Below, one piece after another: positions 8,233 to 17,140 of a stretch of DNA of 64,000 nt; position 1 is the stretch's first letter; each line of letters begins with the position of its first letter. The DNA is taken from contig NZ_CP108101.1 in assembly GCF_036195325.1 (NCBI RefSeq), positions 5,704,001 to 5,768,000 on the forward strand, given 5' to 3'. Made by a program: the position numbers and the translations under genes. The notes beneath the pieces are model-generated. The model saw only the letters and a list, made by a program, of their open reading frames with translations. It did no database searches and was not told the origin of the DNA. Source of the DNA: Streptomyces sp. NBC_00234. Its GTDB lineage: Bacteria; Actinomycetota; Actinomycetes; Streptomycetales; Streptomycetaceae.

Positions 8233-9735
8233 ATGACGGACATCAGCACCATCATCAAGCTGACCGCCGCCGAGATCGCCGCGAAGATCGCTTCCGGTGA
8301 GCTCACGGCCGTCGAGGTCACCGAGGCCCACCTGGCGCGGATCGACGCGATCGACGAGAAGGTCCACGCCTTCCTGCACGTCGACCGCGACGGAGCGCTC
8401 GCGCAGGCCCGCGCCGTCGACGCCAAGCGCGCCGCGGGCGAGAAGCTCGGCCCGCTGGCCGGAGTCCCGCTCGCGCTGAAGGACATCTTCACCACCAAGG
8501 ACATGCCGACCACCGTCGGCTCGAAGATCCTTGAGGGCTGGATTCCGCCGTACGACGCGACGCTGACGCAGAAGCTCAGGGCCGCCGACGTCGTCATCCT
8601 CGGCAAGACCAACATGGACGAGTTCGCCATGGGGTCCTCCACCGAGAACAGCGCCTACGGCCCGACCGGCAACCCGTGGGACCTCACCCGTATCCCGGGC
8701 GGCTCGGGCGGCGGCTCCTCGGCCGCGCTCGCCTCGTACGAGGCCCCGCTCGCCATCGGCACGGACACCGGCGGTTCCATCCGTCAGCCCGCCTCCGTCA
8801 CCGGCACCGTCGGCGTCAAGCCCACCTACGGCGGCGTCTCCCGGTACGGCATGGTGGCGTTCTCCAGCTCCCTCGACCAGGGCGGCCCCTGCGCCCGTAC
8901 GGTCCTGGACGCGGCGCTCCTCCACGAGGTCATCGCCGGACACGACCCGATGGACTCGACGTCCATCGACGCCCCGGTCCCGCCGGTCGTCGAGGCCGCG
9001 CGCAACGGCTCCGTACAGGGCATGCGCGTCGGTGTCGTCAAGCAGTTCGCGGGCGAGGGCTACCAGGCCGGTGTCGTCCAGCGCTTCAACGAGTCGGTCG
9101 AGCTGCTGAAGTCGCTCGGTGCCACGATCGTCGAGCTGGACTGCCCGTCCTTCGACCTGGCCCTGTCGGCGTACTACCTGATCGCGCCGTCCGAGTGCTC
9201 CTCGAACCTGGCCCGCTTCGACGCCATGCGTTACGGCCTGCGGGTCGGCGACGACGGCACGAAGTCCGCCGAGGACGTCACCGCGCTCACCCGCGAGGCC
9301 GGCTTCGGCGACGAGGTCAAGCGCCGCATCATCCTCGGTACGTACGCGCTCAGCTCCGGCTACTACGACGCGTACTACGGCTCGGCCCAGAAGGTCCGCA
9401 CGCTCATCACCCAGGACTTCGAGAAGGCGTTCGAGCAGGTGGACGTCATCGTCTCGCCGACGACGCCGACCACCGCCTTCCCGATCGGCGAGCGCGCCGA
9501 CGACCCGATGGCGATGTACCTCGCGGACCTGTGCACCATTCCGACCAACCTCGCCGGCAACTCCGCCATGTCGCTGCCCTGCGGCCTGGCCCCGGAGGAC
9601 GGCCTGCCGGTCGGGCTGCAGATCATCGCCCCCGCGATGAAGGACGACCGGCTGTACAAGGTCGGAGCCGCCGTCGAGGCCGCCTTCGTGCAAAAGTGGG
9701 GACACCCGCTGCTTGAGGAGGCTCCGTCGCTGTGA
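8233..9735 (+). CDS. gatA: Asp-tRNA(Asn)/Glu-tRNA(Gln) amidotransferase subunit A
   Basis: The 500-residue glutaminase/amidase subunit, which releases ammonia from glutamine for transfer by GatB. The amidase-signature Lys-cisSer-Ser triad is visible: Lys in ALKDIFTTK, the glycine-serine-rich GGSGGGSSAA stretch, and GTDTGGSIRQPAS with the nucleophilic serine. Length is standard. It is spaced five bases after gatC and its stop overlaps the GTG of the next small gene, so translation is likely coupled. Confidence 0.96.
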   Translation: MTDISTIIKLTAAEIAAKIASGELTAVEVTEAHLARIDAIDEKVHAFLHVDRDGALAQARAVDAKRAAGEKLGPLAGVPLALKDIFTTKDMPTTVGSKILEGWIPPYDATLTQKLRAADVVILGKTNMDEFAMGSSTENSAYGPTGNPWDLTRIPGGSGGGSSAALASYEAPLAIGTDTGGSIRQPASVTGTVGVKPTYGGVSRYGMVAFSSSLDQGGPCARTVLDAALLHEVIAGHDPMDSTSIDAPVPPVVEAARNGSVQGMRVGVVKQFAGEGYQAGVVQRFNESVELLKSLGATIVELDCPSFDLALSAYYLIAPSECSSNLARFDAMRYGLRVGDDGTKSAEDVTALTREAGFGDEVKRRIILGTYALSSGYYDAYYGSAQKVRTLITQDFEKAFEQVDVIVSPTTPTTAFPIGERADDPMAMYLADLCTIPTNLAGNSAMSLPCGLAPEDGLPVGLQIIAPAMKDDRLYKVGAAVEAAFVQKWGHPLLEEAPSL

Positions 9736-9974
9736 GTGCCATGGCAAAGAAGGCCAAGAACTTCAAGAAGTCGAAGACCGGGCTGTACGTATCGCTCGGC
9801 AGCACGGCGTTCGGTGCGATCAGCGTCGCCAAGCAGGCGAAGCTCGCGCGCAACGACAACGACGTGCTGCGGCTGATCGACGCCGCGGTGTCCGCCGCGG
9901 CCATCGTCACCGGCCTCGCGATCCTCTATCGCGAACTGAAGCGTCTCGGCGACGACGACGTCCTGCTGGGCTGA
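9732..9974 (+). CDS. small membrane protein inside the gat operon
   Basis: An 80-residue protein of unknown function. A lysine-rich start (AKKAKNFKKSKTG) is followed by a weak hydrophobic stretch and by a clear one at about residues 52-66 (AVSAAAIVTGLAILY), ending in an acidic tail. The GTG at 9732 overlaps the gatA stop codon as GTGA; GAGGAGG at 9715-9721 is spaced for it, though the ATG at 9741 is an alternative. It sits between gatA and gatB, so it is made together with the amidotransferase. No catalytic motif is seen and no function is proposed. Confidence 0.75.
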   Translation: MSAMAKKAKNFKKSKTGLYVSLGSTAFGAISVAKQAKLARNDNDVLRLIDAAVSAAAIVTGLAILYRELKRLGDDDVLLG

Positions 9975-9990
9975 GAGGGAAAGTTTCACC

Positions 9991-11499
9991 GTGACTGTCA
10001 TTGACCTGGAGTCGTACGAGGACGCCCTCGCGACGTACGACCCCGTCATGGGCCTCGAAGTCCATGTCGAGCTCGGCACCAAGACCAAGATGTTCTGCGG
10101 CTGCTCCACGGAGCTCAAGCAGGACGCCAACTCGCAGACCTGCCCGGTCTGCCTCGGGCTGCCCGGCGCGCTGCCGGTCGTCAACGAGATCGGCGTCGAG
10201 TCCGCGATCAAGATCGGTCTCGCGCTGAACTGCGAGATCGCCGAGTGGTGCCGCTTCGCCCGGAAGAACTACTTCTATCCGGACATGCCGAAGAACTTCC
10301 AGACCTCCCAGTACGACGAGCCGATCGCCTTCAACGGCTATCTGGACGTCCAGCTGGAGGACGGCGAGATCTTCCGCGTGCAGATCGAGCGTGCCCACAT
10401 GGAGGAGGACACCGGCAAGTCGACGCACGTCGGCGGTGCCACCGGCCGTATCCACGGCGCGTCCCACTCCCTGCTCGACTACAACCGTGCCGGCATCCCG
10501 CTCATCGAGATCGTCACCAAGCCGATCGAGGGCGCGGGTGCGCGCGCTCCCGAGGTCGCCAAGGCGTACGTCGCCGAGCTCCGTGAGCTCATCAAGGCGC
10601 TCGGTGTCTCGGAAGCCCGGATGGAGATGGGGCAGATGCGCTGCGACGTGAACCTGTCGCTGCGTCCCCACGGCCGGGAGGAGTTCGGTACGCGCTCCGA
10701 GACGAAGAACGTGAACTCCCTGCGTTCCGTCGAGCGTGCCGCCCGCTTCGAGATCCAGCGCCACGCGGCGGTGCTGAACTCCGGCGGAACGATCGTGCAG
10801 GAGACCCGGCACTTCCACGAGGAGGACGGCTCCACCACGGCCGGCCGCATCAAGGACAACGCCGAGGACTACCGCTACTTCCCGGAGCCGGACCTCGTTC
10901 CCGTCGCCCCGGCCCGCGAGTGGGTCGAGGAGCTCCGCAAGGGCCTCCCCGAGCTGCCGCGGCTGCGCCGTGCACGGCTCAAGGAGGAGTGGGGCGTCTC
11001 CGAGCACGACATGCAGTCCATCCTCAACGCGGGCGCGGTCGACCTGATCGTCGCCACGACCGTGGCGGGCGCTCCGGCGGACCAGGCCCGCAAGTGGTGG
11101 ATGGGCGAGCTCGCCCGTAACGCCAACGAGACCGGCCGCGGCCTCGACGAGCTGGGCGTCACCCCCGAGCAGGTCGCCAGGGTCGCCGAGCTCGTCGCCT
11201 CCGGCGACCTCAACGACAAGCTGGCCCGCCAGGTCCTCGAGGGTGTCCTCGCGGGCGAGGGCGACCCGGACACCGTCGTCGAGAAGCGCGGCCTGAAGGT
11301 CGTCTCGGACGAGGGCGCGCTGGGCACGGCCGTGGACGAGGCCATCGCCGCCAACGCGGCCATCGCGGACAAGATCCGCGGCGGCAAGGTCGCGGCGGCG
11401 GGCGCGCTCGTCGGCGCGGTCATGAAGGCCACCCGCGGCCAGGCGGACGCGGCGCGCGTGCGTGAGCTGATCCTGGAGAAGCTCGGCGTCGAAGGCTGA
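9991..11499 (+). CDS. gatB: Asp-tRNA(Asn)/Glu-tRNA(Gln) amidotransferase subunit B
   Basis: The tRNA-binding, kinase and transamidase subunit (502 residues). Seen are the opening MGLEVHVEL, the zinc-site cysteines in MFCGCSTEL and TCPVCLGLPG, the FxRKNYFYPDMPK motif, and the helical plus YqeY-like C-terminal tail. The GTG start follows GAGAGGGAAAG. It closes the gatCA-small ORF-gatB operon and is followed at 22 bases by a strong hairpin terminator. Confidence 0.96.
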   Translation: MTVIDLESYEDALATYDPVMGLEVHVELGTKTKMFCGCSTELKQDANSQTCPVCLGLPGALPVVNEIGVESAIKIGLALNCEIAEWCRFARKNYFYPDMPKNFQTSQYDEPIAFNGYLDVQLEDGEIFRVQIERAHMEEDTGKSTHVGGATGRIHGASHSLLDYNRAGIPLIEIVTKPIEGAGARAPEVAKAYVAELRELIKALGVSEARMEMGQMRCDVNLSLRPHGREEFGTRSETKNVNSLRSVERAARFEIQRHAAVLNSGGTIVQETRHFHEEDGSTTAGRIKDNAEDYRYFPEPDLVPVAPAREWVEELRKGLPELPRLRRARLKEEWGVSEHDMQSILNAGAVDLIVATTVAGAPADQARKWWMGELARNANETGRGLDELGVTPEQVARVAELVASGDLNDKLARQVLEGVLAGEGDPDTVVEKRGLKVVSDEGALGTAVDEAIAANAAIADKIRGGKVAAAGALVGAVMKATRGQADAARVRELILEKLGVEG

Positions 11500-11520
11500 C
11501 CTTCCGGCGTACCGATGTAC

Positions 11521-11566
11521 GCGAAGGGGCGGTGCACCCGGATGTCCGGGCGTGCCGCCCCTTCGC
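11521..11566 (+). terminator. hairpin terminator after gatB
   Basis: A perfect 12-base stem (GCGAAGGGGCGG and its complement) with further pairing of CCCGG/CCGGG inside. It starts about 20 bases after the gatB stop. There is no U-tract, as is usual in Streptomyces. Confidence 0.8.
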
Positions 11567-11588
11567 GCATCCCGCCGCGCCGGGGCCC

Positions 11589-11750
11589 GGGGCCTCTCGT
11601 TTGGATCATGCCGGGCTCGCGTGCCCTGGCACGCGCATCTGCGGCGTTGTCGTCGGTCGCCGACGCTCCGCGTCGACTCCCTCCTCCGCCTTGCAGCTGC
11701 CCACACCAGACCCTGCTCCCTGATCCGGCCTGATCCAAACGAAAGGCCCC
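11589..11750. repeat. MITE-like element with 26-base inverted repeats
   Basis: The left arm (11589-11614) and right arm (11725-11750) are inverted copies matching at 24 of 26 positions, sharing the core GATCCAAACGA (as TCGTTTGGATC on the left). About 110 bases of non-coding GC-rich sequence lie between them. Parts of the same element recur at 33743-33786 and 42844-42869. It lies in the 369-base gap between gatB and the phospholipase gene. It has no coding capacity, so any mobility would depend on a transposase elsewhere. From memory, similar sequences are scattered between genes in Streptomyces genomes. Confidence 0.65.
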
Positions 11751-11868
11751 AGGCCGTTGGACTTCCGGGACGGCCTGTTGGACGTTCACCGCTGTGCCGT
11801 ACGGCGGTCTTCCGGCCGCCACCTCGCTTCGTTAGCTTCCCCGCGTACGACCGATTCGGGAGGCTCAC

Positions 11869-13977
11869 TTGACCACGGACATTTCACGGCGACGGCTCTT
11901 CGCCCTCGGGGGCGGCGCGCTCGGCGCGGCGGCGGCCGGATCGTTCCTGCCGCCGTCGCTGCAGGCCGCCATCGCCGCGCAGCCCGCCCGCCCGGCGGGG
12001 TCCGGCGGGCTCGACGACATCAGGCACGTGGTGATCCTGATGCAGGAGAACCGGTCCTTCGACCATTACTTCGGGATGCTGCGCGGTGTGCGCGGCTTCG
12101 GCGACCGCAACGCCGTCGAACTTCCCTCCGGCGCGTCGGTCTTCGAGCAGCCGGGGCCGCTGGGCGCTCCCGTGCTGCCGTTCCCGGTGCGCGGGGCCGC
12201 CGAGACGCAGAAGAAGGACCTGCAGTACATCGGCGCGCTCGACCACTCGTGGAGCGGCGGAGCCCGGGCCTGGGCCGGGGGGTGGATGAGCGGCTGGGTC
12301 ACCGCGAAGACGGCCGCCACGATGGCGTACTACGACCGCCGTGACATTCCGCTGCACTACGAGCTGGCCGACACCTTCACGGTGTGCGACGCCTACCACT
12401 CGTCGATCCACACCTCGACCAGCCCCAACCGCAACCACCTGTGGAGCGGGAAGACGGGCTTCGAGGCGAACGGCAAGCGGGCCGTCGGCAACGACGCGTA
12501 CAACGAGGGCACGCACCCCGGGTACGACTGGAGCACCTACGCGGAGCGGCTGGAGGCCGCGGGGCGCAGCTGGCAGACCTATACGGAGTGGGAGAACTTC
12601 ACCGACAACCAGATCGAGTTCTTCGCCACCTTCAAGGCGATCGCCCGCAAGGCCCTCGCGAAGACCGGCGGGCACACGTTCATGGAGTCCTTCTACGCGG
12701 ACGTCCGTGACGCGGGCGAGGCGAGCGAGCGCGAACGTCTGCTCGGGCTGCTGGAGGAGGGCGTCGCCACGCTGTCCGAGGCGGAGCGGAGCCTCTTCGA
12801 GCGCGGACTGCGGCGGGTGGAGACGGGCACACTGGCCGATCGTTTCGCCGAGGACGTGGCGGCGGGGACGCTGCCCGAGGTCTCCTACCTGGTGCCCTCG
12901 GCCGTGGACTCCGAGCACCCGAGCGTGTCCTCCCCGGTGCACAGCGCGACGATCCTCTACAAGGTGCTCGACGCGCTGGGTCAGCACCCCGACGTGTGGC
13001 GGCACACCGCCGTCCTCATCAACTACGACGAGAACGACGGTTTCTTCGACCACGTCCCGCCGCCGGTTGCGCCGTCCGAGGTGACCGAGGAGCACTGGGA
13101 CGGCAAGCCCACCGGTCTCGGGGTGCGGGTACCGCTGCTCGTCGTCTCGCCGTGGACGATCGGCGGCTACGTCTGCTCCGAGGTCTTCGACCACACCTCC
13201 GTGATCCGCTTCCTGGAGCGGTGGACGGGCGTGAAGGAGCCGAACATCGGCGACTGGCGGCGCACGGTCACCGGCGACCTCACCTCGGCGTTCGACTTCT
13301 CGCGGGGCGGGCGGCAGCCGGAGGTGGAAGCGCCGGCGGCCATTCCGCCCTTCAGCGGGCGCTGGCAGCCGAAGCCGCCGGCCGTCCAGCAGATGCCCGT
13401 ACAGGAGCCCGGGACGCGTCCCGCACGGCCGCTGCCCTACCAGCCGGACGCGCAGGCGTGGGTCACGGACGGAGCGGTGCAGGTCGGCCTCAGTAATACG
13501 GGGCGTTCGTCGGCGCACTTCACGCTCTATCCGTACGCGGGTGAGTTCCCGGCCCCTCAGCACCGGGATGTAAGGGGCACGGCGCAATGGACGGTGCCCC
13601 TTACCGGGGACGCCTACCGGTTCACGGTCACCGGGCCGAACGGCTTCCGTCGCGAGTTCGCGGGGGTGACCGGGGGTGACGCGGAGGTCGGCTCGCGGCT
13701 CGATGCCCGCGAGCGCGATCTGTACCTCACCCTGCGTAACACGGGGCAGCGGACGCTCACCTTCACGGTGCGGCCCCTCGGCTACGTCGACGAGGAGGAT
13801 CTGCGCGGCTGGACCCGCCGCATCTCGGTGAAGCCGGGGCGCAGCCGTACGGTCGTGCACTCGGCGGCCGACGCACGCGGCTGGTACGACCTCGACGTCA
13901 CGGTCGACGGGGACACCGCCTTCCGGCGGCGGCTGATGGGACACATCGAGAACGGCAGGGCGAGCATCTCCGGCTGA
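11869..13977 (+). CDS. Tat-exported phosphocholine-type phospholipase C
   Basis: A 702-residue secreted phosphoesterase that would hydrolyse phospholipids such as phosphatidylcholine, releasing phosphate for the cell. The N-terminus has a twin-arginine signal (SRRRLFALGGG) followed by a hydrophobic Ala/Gly segment. The family start MQENRSFDHYFG lies near residue 62 and further metal/active-site motifs include SPNRNHLWSG and NYDENDGFFDHVPPP. Two C-terminal beta-rich DUF756-like domains follow, usual for the non-haemolytic PlcN group. The TTG at 11869 was chosen for the CGGGAGG just upstream. An array of 8-base repeats begins at its stop codon. Confidence 0.9.
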   Translation: MTTDISRRRLFALGGGALGAAAAGSFLPPSLQAAIAAQPARPAGSGGLDDIRHVVILMQENRSFDHYFGMLRGVRGFGDRNAVELPSGASVFEQPGPLGAPVLPFPVRGAAETQKKDLQYIGALDHSWSGGARAWAGGWMSGWVTAKTAATMAYYDRRDIPLHYELADTFTVCDAYHSSIHTSTSPNRNHLWSGKTGFEANGKRAVGNDAYNEGTHPGYDWSTYAERLEAAGRSWQTYTEWENFTDNQIEFFATFKAIARKALAKTGGHTFMESFYADVRDAGEASERERLLGLLEEGVATLSEAERSLFERGLRRVETGTLADRFAEDVAAGTLPEVSYLVPSAVDSEHPSVSSPVHSATILYKVLDALGQHPDVWRHTAVLINYDENDGFFDHVPPPVAPSEVTEEHWDGKPTGLGVRVPLLVVSPWTIGGYVCSEVFDHTSVIRFLERWTGVKEPNIGDWRRTVTGDLTSAFDFSRGGRQPEVEAPAAIPPFSGRWQPKPPAVQQMPVQEPGTRPARPLPYQPDAQAWVTDGAVQVGLSNTGRSSAHFTLYPYAGEFPAPQHRDVRGTAQWTVPLTGDAYRFTVTGPNGFRREFAGVTGGDAEVGSRLDARERDLYLTLRNTGQRTLTFTVRPLGYVDEEDLRGWTRRISVKPGRSRTVVHSAADARGWYDLDVTVDGDTAFRRRLMGHIENGRASISG

Positions 13978-14026
13978 GCGGCTGAGCGGCTGAGCGGCTG
14001 AGCGGCTGAGCGGCTGAGCGGCTGAG
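13971..14026. repeat. seven exact copies of CGGCTGAG
   Basis: Seven perfect head-to-tail copies of an 8-base unit start within the last codons of the phospholipase gene and run into the 3' region. The TGA stop is in the first copy, so copy-number change would not alter the protein. This array plus the hairpin at 14058-14088 and an AT-rich palindrome at 14216-14257 fill the 305-base gap before the MMPL gene. Confidence 0.9.
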
Positions 14027-14057
14027 TCGCTGCACGGCTGCACGGCCGAGGAGCTGA

Positions 14058-14088
14058 GTGGGCGGGTGCCGGTCCGGCGCCCGCCCAC
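14058..14088 (+). terminator. hairpin terminator after the phospholipase gene
   Basis: A stem of about 14 bases (GTGGGCGGGTGCCG pairing with CGGCGCCCGCCCAC, one G-U pair) with a very short loop. Confidence 0.75.
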
Positions 14089-14215
14089 ACCCGTCTGCGA
14101 CGGGGCCCCTGGGGCAAATGGGTCGTGTAAGGGAGAAATCAAGCCCTGTGAGCATGGCCACGAAAGGGGCAAAGGATCACGTTTGGCTGCCAGAGTGACA
14201 GTTCTCAGGTCATGA

Positions 14216-14257
14216 GTTCTTTAACGGGAAATATTCGTTTATCTCCCCATAAAGAAC
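14216..14257. promoter_or_regulatory. AT-rich inverted repeat upstream of the MMPL transporter
   Basis: GTTCTTTA at 14216-14223 and TAAAGAAC at 14250-14257 are perfect inverted copies 26 bases apart, with GGGA and TCCC also able to pair inside. The stretch is strikingly AT-rich for this chromosome and ends 25 bases before the transporter start. It may be an operator or an RNA hairpin in the 5' leader; which is unknown. Confidence 0.45.
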
Positions 14258-14282
14258 CACGAACCCCCAGGGAGCACGTCCG

Positions 14283-16511
14283 TTGGCTGCCATTGCCCGC
14301 TGGTGTCTCAAGCACCGGCTCCTCGCCGTCCTCATCTGGCTGTTCGCCCTCGGCGGCACAGCCACCGCAGCGGGTTTCGCGGGTTCGGCCTACTCCAACG
14401 ACTACGAGGTTCCCGGGACCGAGTCCGGTCGTGCCACCGAGCTCCTCCAGCACGGCTTCAAGGATCTCGGTGGTGACACCGACACCGTCGTGTGGCACAC
14501 CAACGGCTCCACCGTCCGGGCCACCGACGTCCAGCAGACGATGACCAAAACCCTCCACACGATCGAGGAGCTGCCCGGAATCGGTGGCGTCACCAGCCCC
14601 TACGGCTCGGCCGGCGCCGGACAGATCAGCGCGGACGGCCACACCGCCTACGCCACGGTCACCTTCGACCAGCAGGCGGACGACATCGCGCCGGAGCAGG
14701 CGCAGGCCCTCGTCGACACCGCGAAGGCGGCGGAGAGCGACGGACTCCAGGTGGAGCTCGGCGGCACCGCGGTCGCCCTCACCGAAGCGCCCTCGGTCCA
14801 CCTCAGCGAGGCCATCGGGGTGGTCGTCGCCGCGGTCGTCCTCTTCCTCGCCTTCGGCTCGCTCGCCGCGAGCATGCTGCCCATCGCCACGGCGCTCGTC
14901 TCCGTCGGCACGGCCTACGCGGGCATCGTGCTGCTCGGCCATGTGATGACGGTGGCCGACTTCGCGCCGATGCTGGGCATGCTCATCGGACTGGGCGTCG
15001 GCATCGACTACGCCCTGTTCATCGTCACCCGGCACCGCAGAGGACTCCGGCGCGGCCTGTCGGTCACCGACGCCGCCCAGAACGCCGTCGCGACGACCGG
15101 ACGCGCCGTCGTCTTCGCCGGGGCCACCGTCTGCATCGCCCTGCTCGGCATGCTCATCCTGCGGCTCGGCTTCCTCAACGGGGTCGCGATCGCCGCCTCG
15201 CTCACCGTCGTCCTGACCGTCGCGGCGTCCGTGACCCTGCTGCCCGCCCTGCTCTCCTTCATCGGGATGCGTGCGCTGAGCCGGCGGGAGCGCAGGCAGC
15301 TCGCCGAGAAGGGCCCGCAGCCCGAGCTGCCCACGGGCTTCGCCGCCCGGTGGTCCGCGTTCGTCGAACGGCACCCCAAGCTGCTCGGGGCGGTCGCCGC
15401 CGTCGTGATGCTGGTCCTGGCCCTGCCCACGTTCGGCCTGCATCTGGGCACGTCCGACCAGGGGAACAACCCCGCCACGGCCACCACCCGGCAGGCGTAC
15501 GACCTGCTGGGGGAGGGGTTCGGGCCGGGGGTCAACGGGCCGCTGACGATCGCCGCGCAGCTGGACGGCGCCGACGACCGGCTCGCCCTGGACGCGCTGC
15601 CCGAAACACTGCGGGCCACCGAGGGCGTCGCGTCGGTCAGCCCCGTGACGTACAACAGCAGTGGCGACACCGCGTTCGTCACCGTCGTTCCGGACTCGGC
15701 GCCGCAGTCGCAGCAGACCAGCGAGCTGGTCGACCGGCTGCGGGCGGACGTGCTGCCCGAGGCCGTGGACAACACCTCGCTCCAGGCCCATGTGGGCGGT
15801 GTGACAGCCAGCTACGACGACTTCGCCGAGATCATCATCGGCAAGTTGCCGCTCTTCGTCGGGGTGGTCATCGCACTCGGCTGTCTGCTCCTGCTGCTGG
15901 CCTTCCGTTCCCTCGGCATTCCGCTGAAGGCCGCCGTGATGAACGTGGCCGCCGTCGCCTCCTCCTTCGGCGTCGTCGTCGCGATCTTCCAGTGGGGTTG
16001 GGGGAGCGAACTGCTCGGGCTCGGCAGCGCCGGGCCGATCGAACCCTTCCTGCCGGTGATCATGGTCTCGGTGCTCTTCGGGCTGTCGATGGACTACCAG
16101 GTCTTCCTGGTCGGCCGGATGTACGAGGAGTGGCTGGAGACCGGCGACAACCGGCGGGCGGTCCGGGTCGGACTCGCCGAGACCAGCCGCGTGATCAACT
16201 CGGCCGCCGTGATCATGATCTCGGTCTTCCTCGCCTTCGTGCTCAGCGGTGACCGCGTCATCGCGATGTTCGGGATCGCACTCGCCGTGGCGGTGGCACT
16301 GGACGCCTTCGTCCTGCGCACCCTGCTGGTGCCGGCCCTGATGCACATGCTGGGCGGCGCGAACTGGTGGCTGCCCGGCTGGCTGGACCGGCGACTGCCG
16401 CGGATCAGCATCGAGCCGCCGGACACCGGCGTGGAGCATGCGAAGATCCCGGGGACGCGTACGAGCGAGGACGGCGCACCGGTGCCGCAGCCCGCCGAGC
16501 CCGTCCACTAG
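14283..16511 (+). CDS. MMPL/RND-family membrane transporter
   Basis: A 742-residue inner-membrane exporter of the MmpL type, probably driven by the proton gradient and moving lipids or hydrophobic compounds. It has the two-fold layout of the family: a first membrane helix at residues 10-28, an extracellular domain to about residue 170, six helices, a second extracellular domain (about 385-515) and six more helices. Both conserved GxxxDY motifs are present (GVGIDYALFIVTRHR and GLSMDYQVFLVGRMYEEW). The TTG start fits the GGGAG upstream and the family opening (AAIARWCLKHR). The cargo is unknown; no lipid or antibiotic genes adjoin it. An acetyltransferase follows after 14 bases. Confidence 0.9.
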   Translation: MAAIARWCLKHRLLAVLIWLFALGGTATAAGFAGSAYSNDYEVPGTESGRATELLQHGFKDLGGDTDTVVWHTNGSTVRATDVQQTMTKTLHTIEELPGIGGVTSPYGSAGAGQISADGHTAYATVTFDQQADDIAPEQAQALVDTAKAAESDGLQVELGGTAVALTEAPSVHLSEAIGVVVAAVVLFLAFGSLAASMLPIATALVSVGTAYAGIVLLGHVMTVADFAPMLGMLIGLGVGIDYALFIVTRHRRGLRRGLSVTDAAQNAVATTGRAVVFAGATVCIALLGMLILRLGFLNGVAIAASLTVVLTVAASVTLLPALLSFIGMRALSRRERRQLAEKGPQPELPTGFAARWSAFVERHPKLLGAVAAVVMLVLALPTFGLHLGTSDQGNNPATATTRQAYDLLGEGFGPGVNGPLTIAAQLDGADDRLALDALPETLRATEGVASVSPVTYNSSGDTAFVTVVPDSAPQSQQTSELVDRLRADVLPEAVDNTSLQAHVGGVTASYDDFAEIIIGKLPLFVGVVIALGCLLLLLAFRSLGIPLKAAVMNVAAVASSFGVVVAIFQWGWGSELLGLGSAGPIEPFLPVIMVSVLFGLSMDYQVFLVGRMYEEWLETGDNRRAVRVGLAETSRVINSAAVIMISVFLAFVLSGDRVIAMFGIALAVAVALDAFVLRTLLVPALMHMLGGANWWLPGWLDRRLPRISIEPPDTGVEHAKIPGTRTSEDGAPVPQPAEPVH

Positions 16512-16525
16512 ACCGGAGGAGCACG

Positions 16526-17080
16526 ATGTTCGCGATATCCCTGGGTGACGACGGAGCGGAGCTGCGCCCGCTGGAGACCTGGCAGGCACAGGAGTTCCTG
16601 ACCCACATCGACCGGGCGCGCGAGCTCGTGGACCCCTGGATCCCCTTCGCCGCAGCCGCCAAGGACCTCGACTCGGCGCGTGCACTGCTCCAGCGGTACG
16701 CGGACAGCCAGGCGGCCGACACGGGACGGCTCTACGGCATCTGGCTCGACGGCACGCTGGTCGGCGGAGTCCTGTTCCGGATCTTCGAGGCCGGGACCGG
16801 AAACTGCGAGGTCGGCTGCTGGCTCGAACCGGCGGGGGAGGGCCGTGGCCTGGTCACCCGGGCGATGCACCAGCTGATCGACTGGGCGGTCGACGTGCGG
16901 GGCATGCACCGGGTGGAGTGGGTCGCCTCCTCGGCCAACACGCGCAGCCTCGCGGTCGCGCAGCGGCTCGGCATGACACGCGACGGCGTGAGGCGTGAGA
17001 GCTTCCTCTACCAGGGGAAGCGGCACGACTCGGAGATCTGGTCCGTGCTGGCGCCGGAATGGCGTGCCCGGCGCGGCTGA
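16526..17080 (+). CDS. GNAT acetyltransferase, RimJ/RimL type
   Basis: A 184-residue N-acetyltransferase. The layout is that of the RimJ/RimL group: AELRPLETWQAQEF at the N-terminus, GVLFRIFEAGTGNCEVGCWLEPAGEGRGL covering the acetyl-CoA site, then SANTRSLAVAQRLGM and a final strand. Members acetylate ribosomal proteins, other proteins or small amines; the target here is unknown. The ATG follows GGAGGAGCACG and lies 14 bases after the MMPL gene, so the two are probably co-transcribed. Confidence 0.85.
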   Translation: MFAISLGDDGAELRPLETWQAQEFLTHIDRARELVDPWIPFAAAAKDLDSARALLQRYADSQAADTGRLYGIWLDGTLVGGVLFRIFEAGTGNCEVGCWLEPAGEGRGLVTRAMHQLIDWAVDVRGMHRVEWVASSANTRSLAVAQRLGMTRDGVRRESFLYQGKRHDSEIWSVLAPEWRARRG

Positions 17081-17140
17081 GAGCCGGCCGGGGCCGAAAC
17101 GTTAAGAGGGTTCTCATCCGGGACACCTAGCGTGCGGCGC

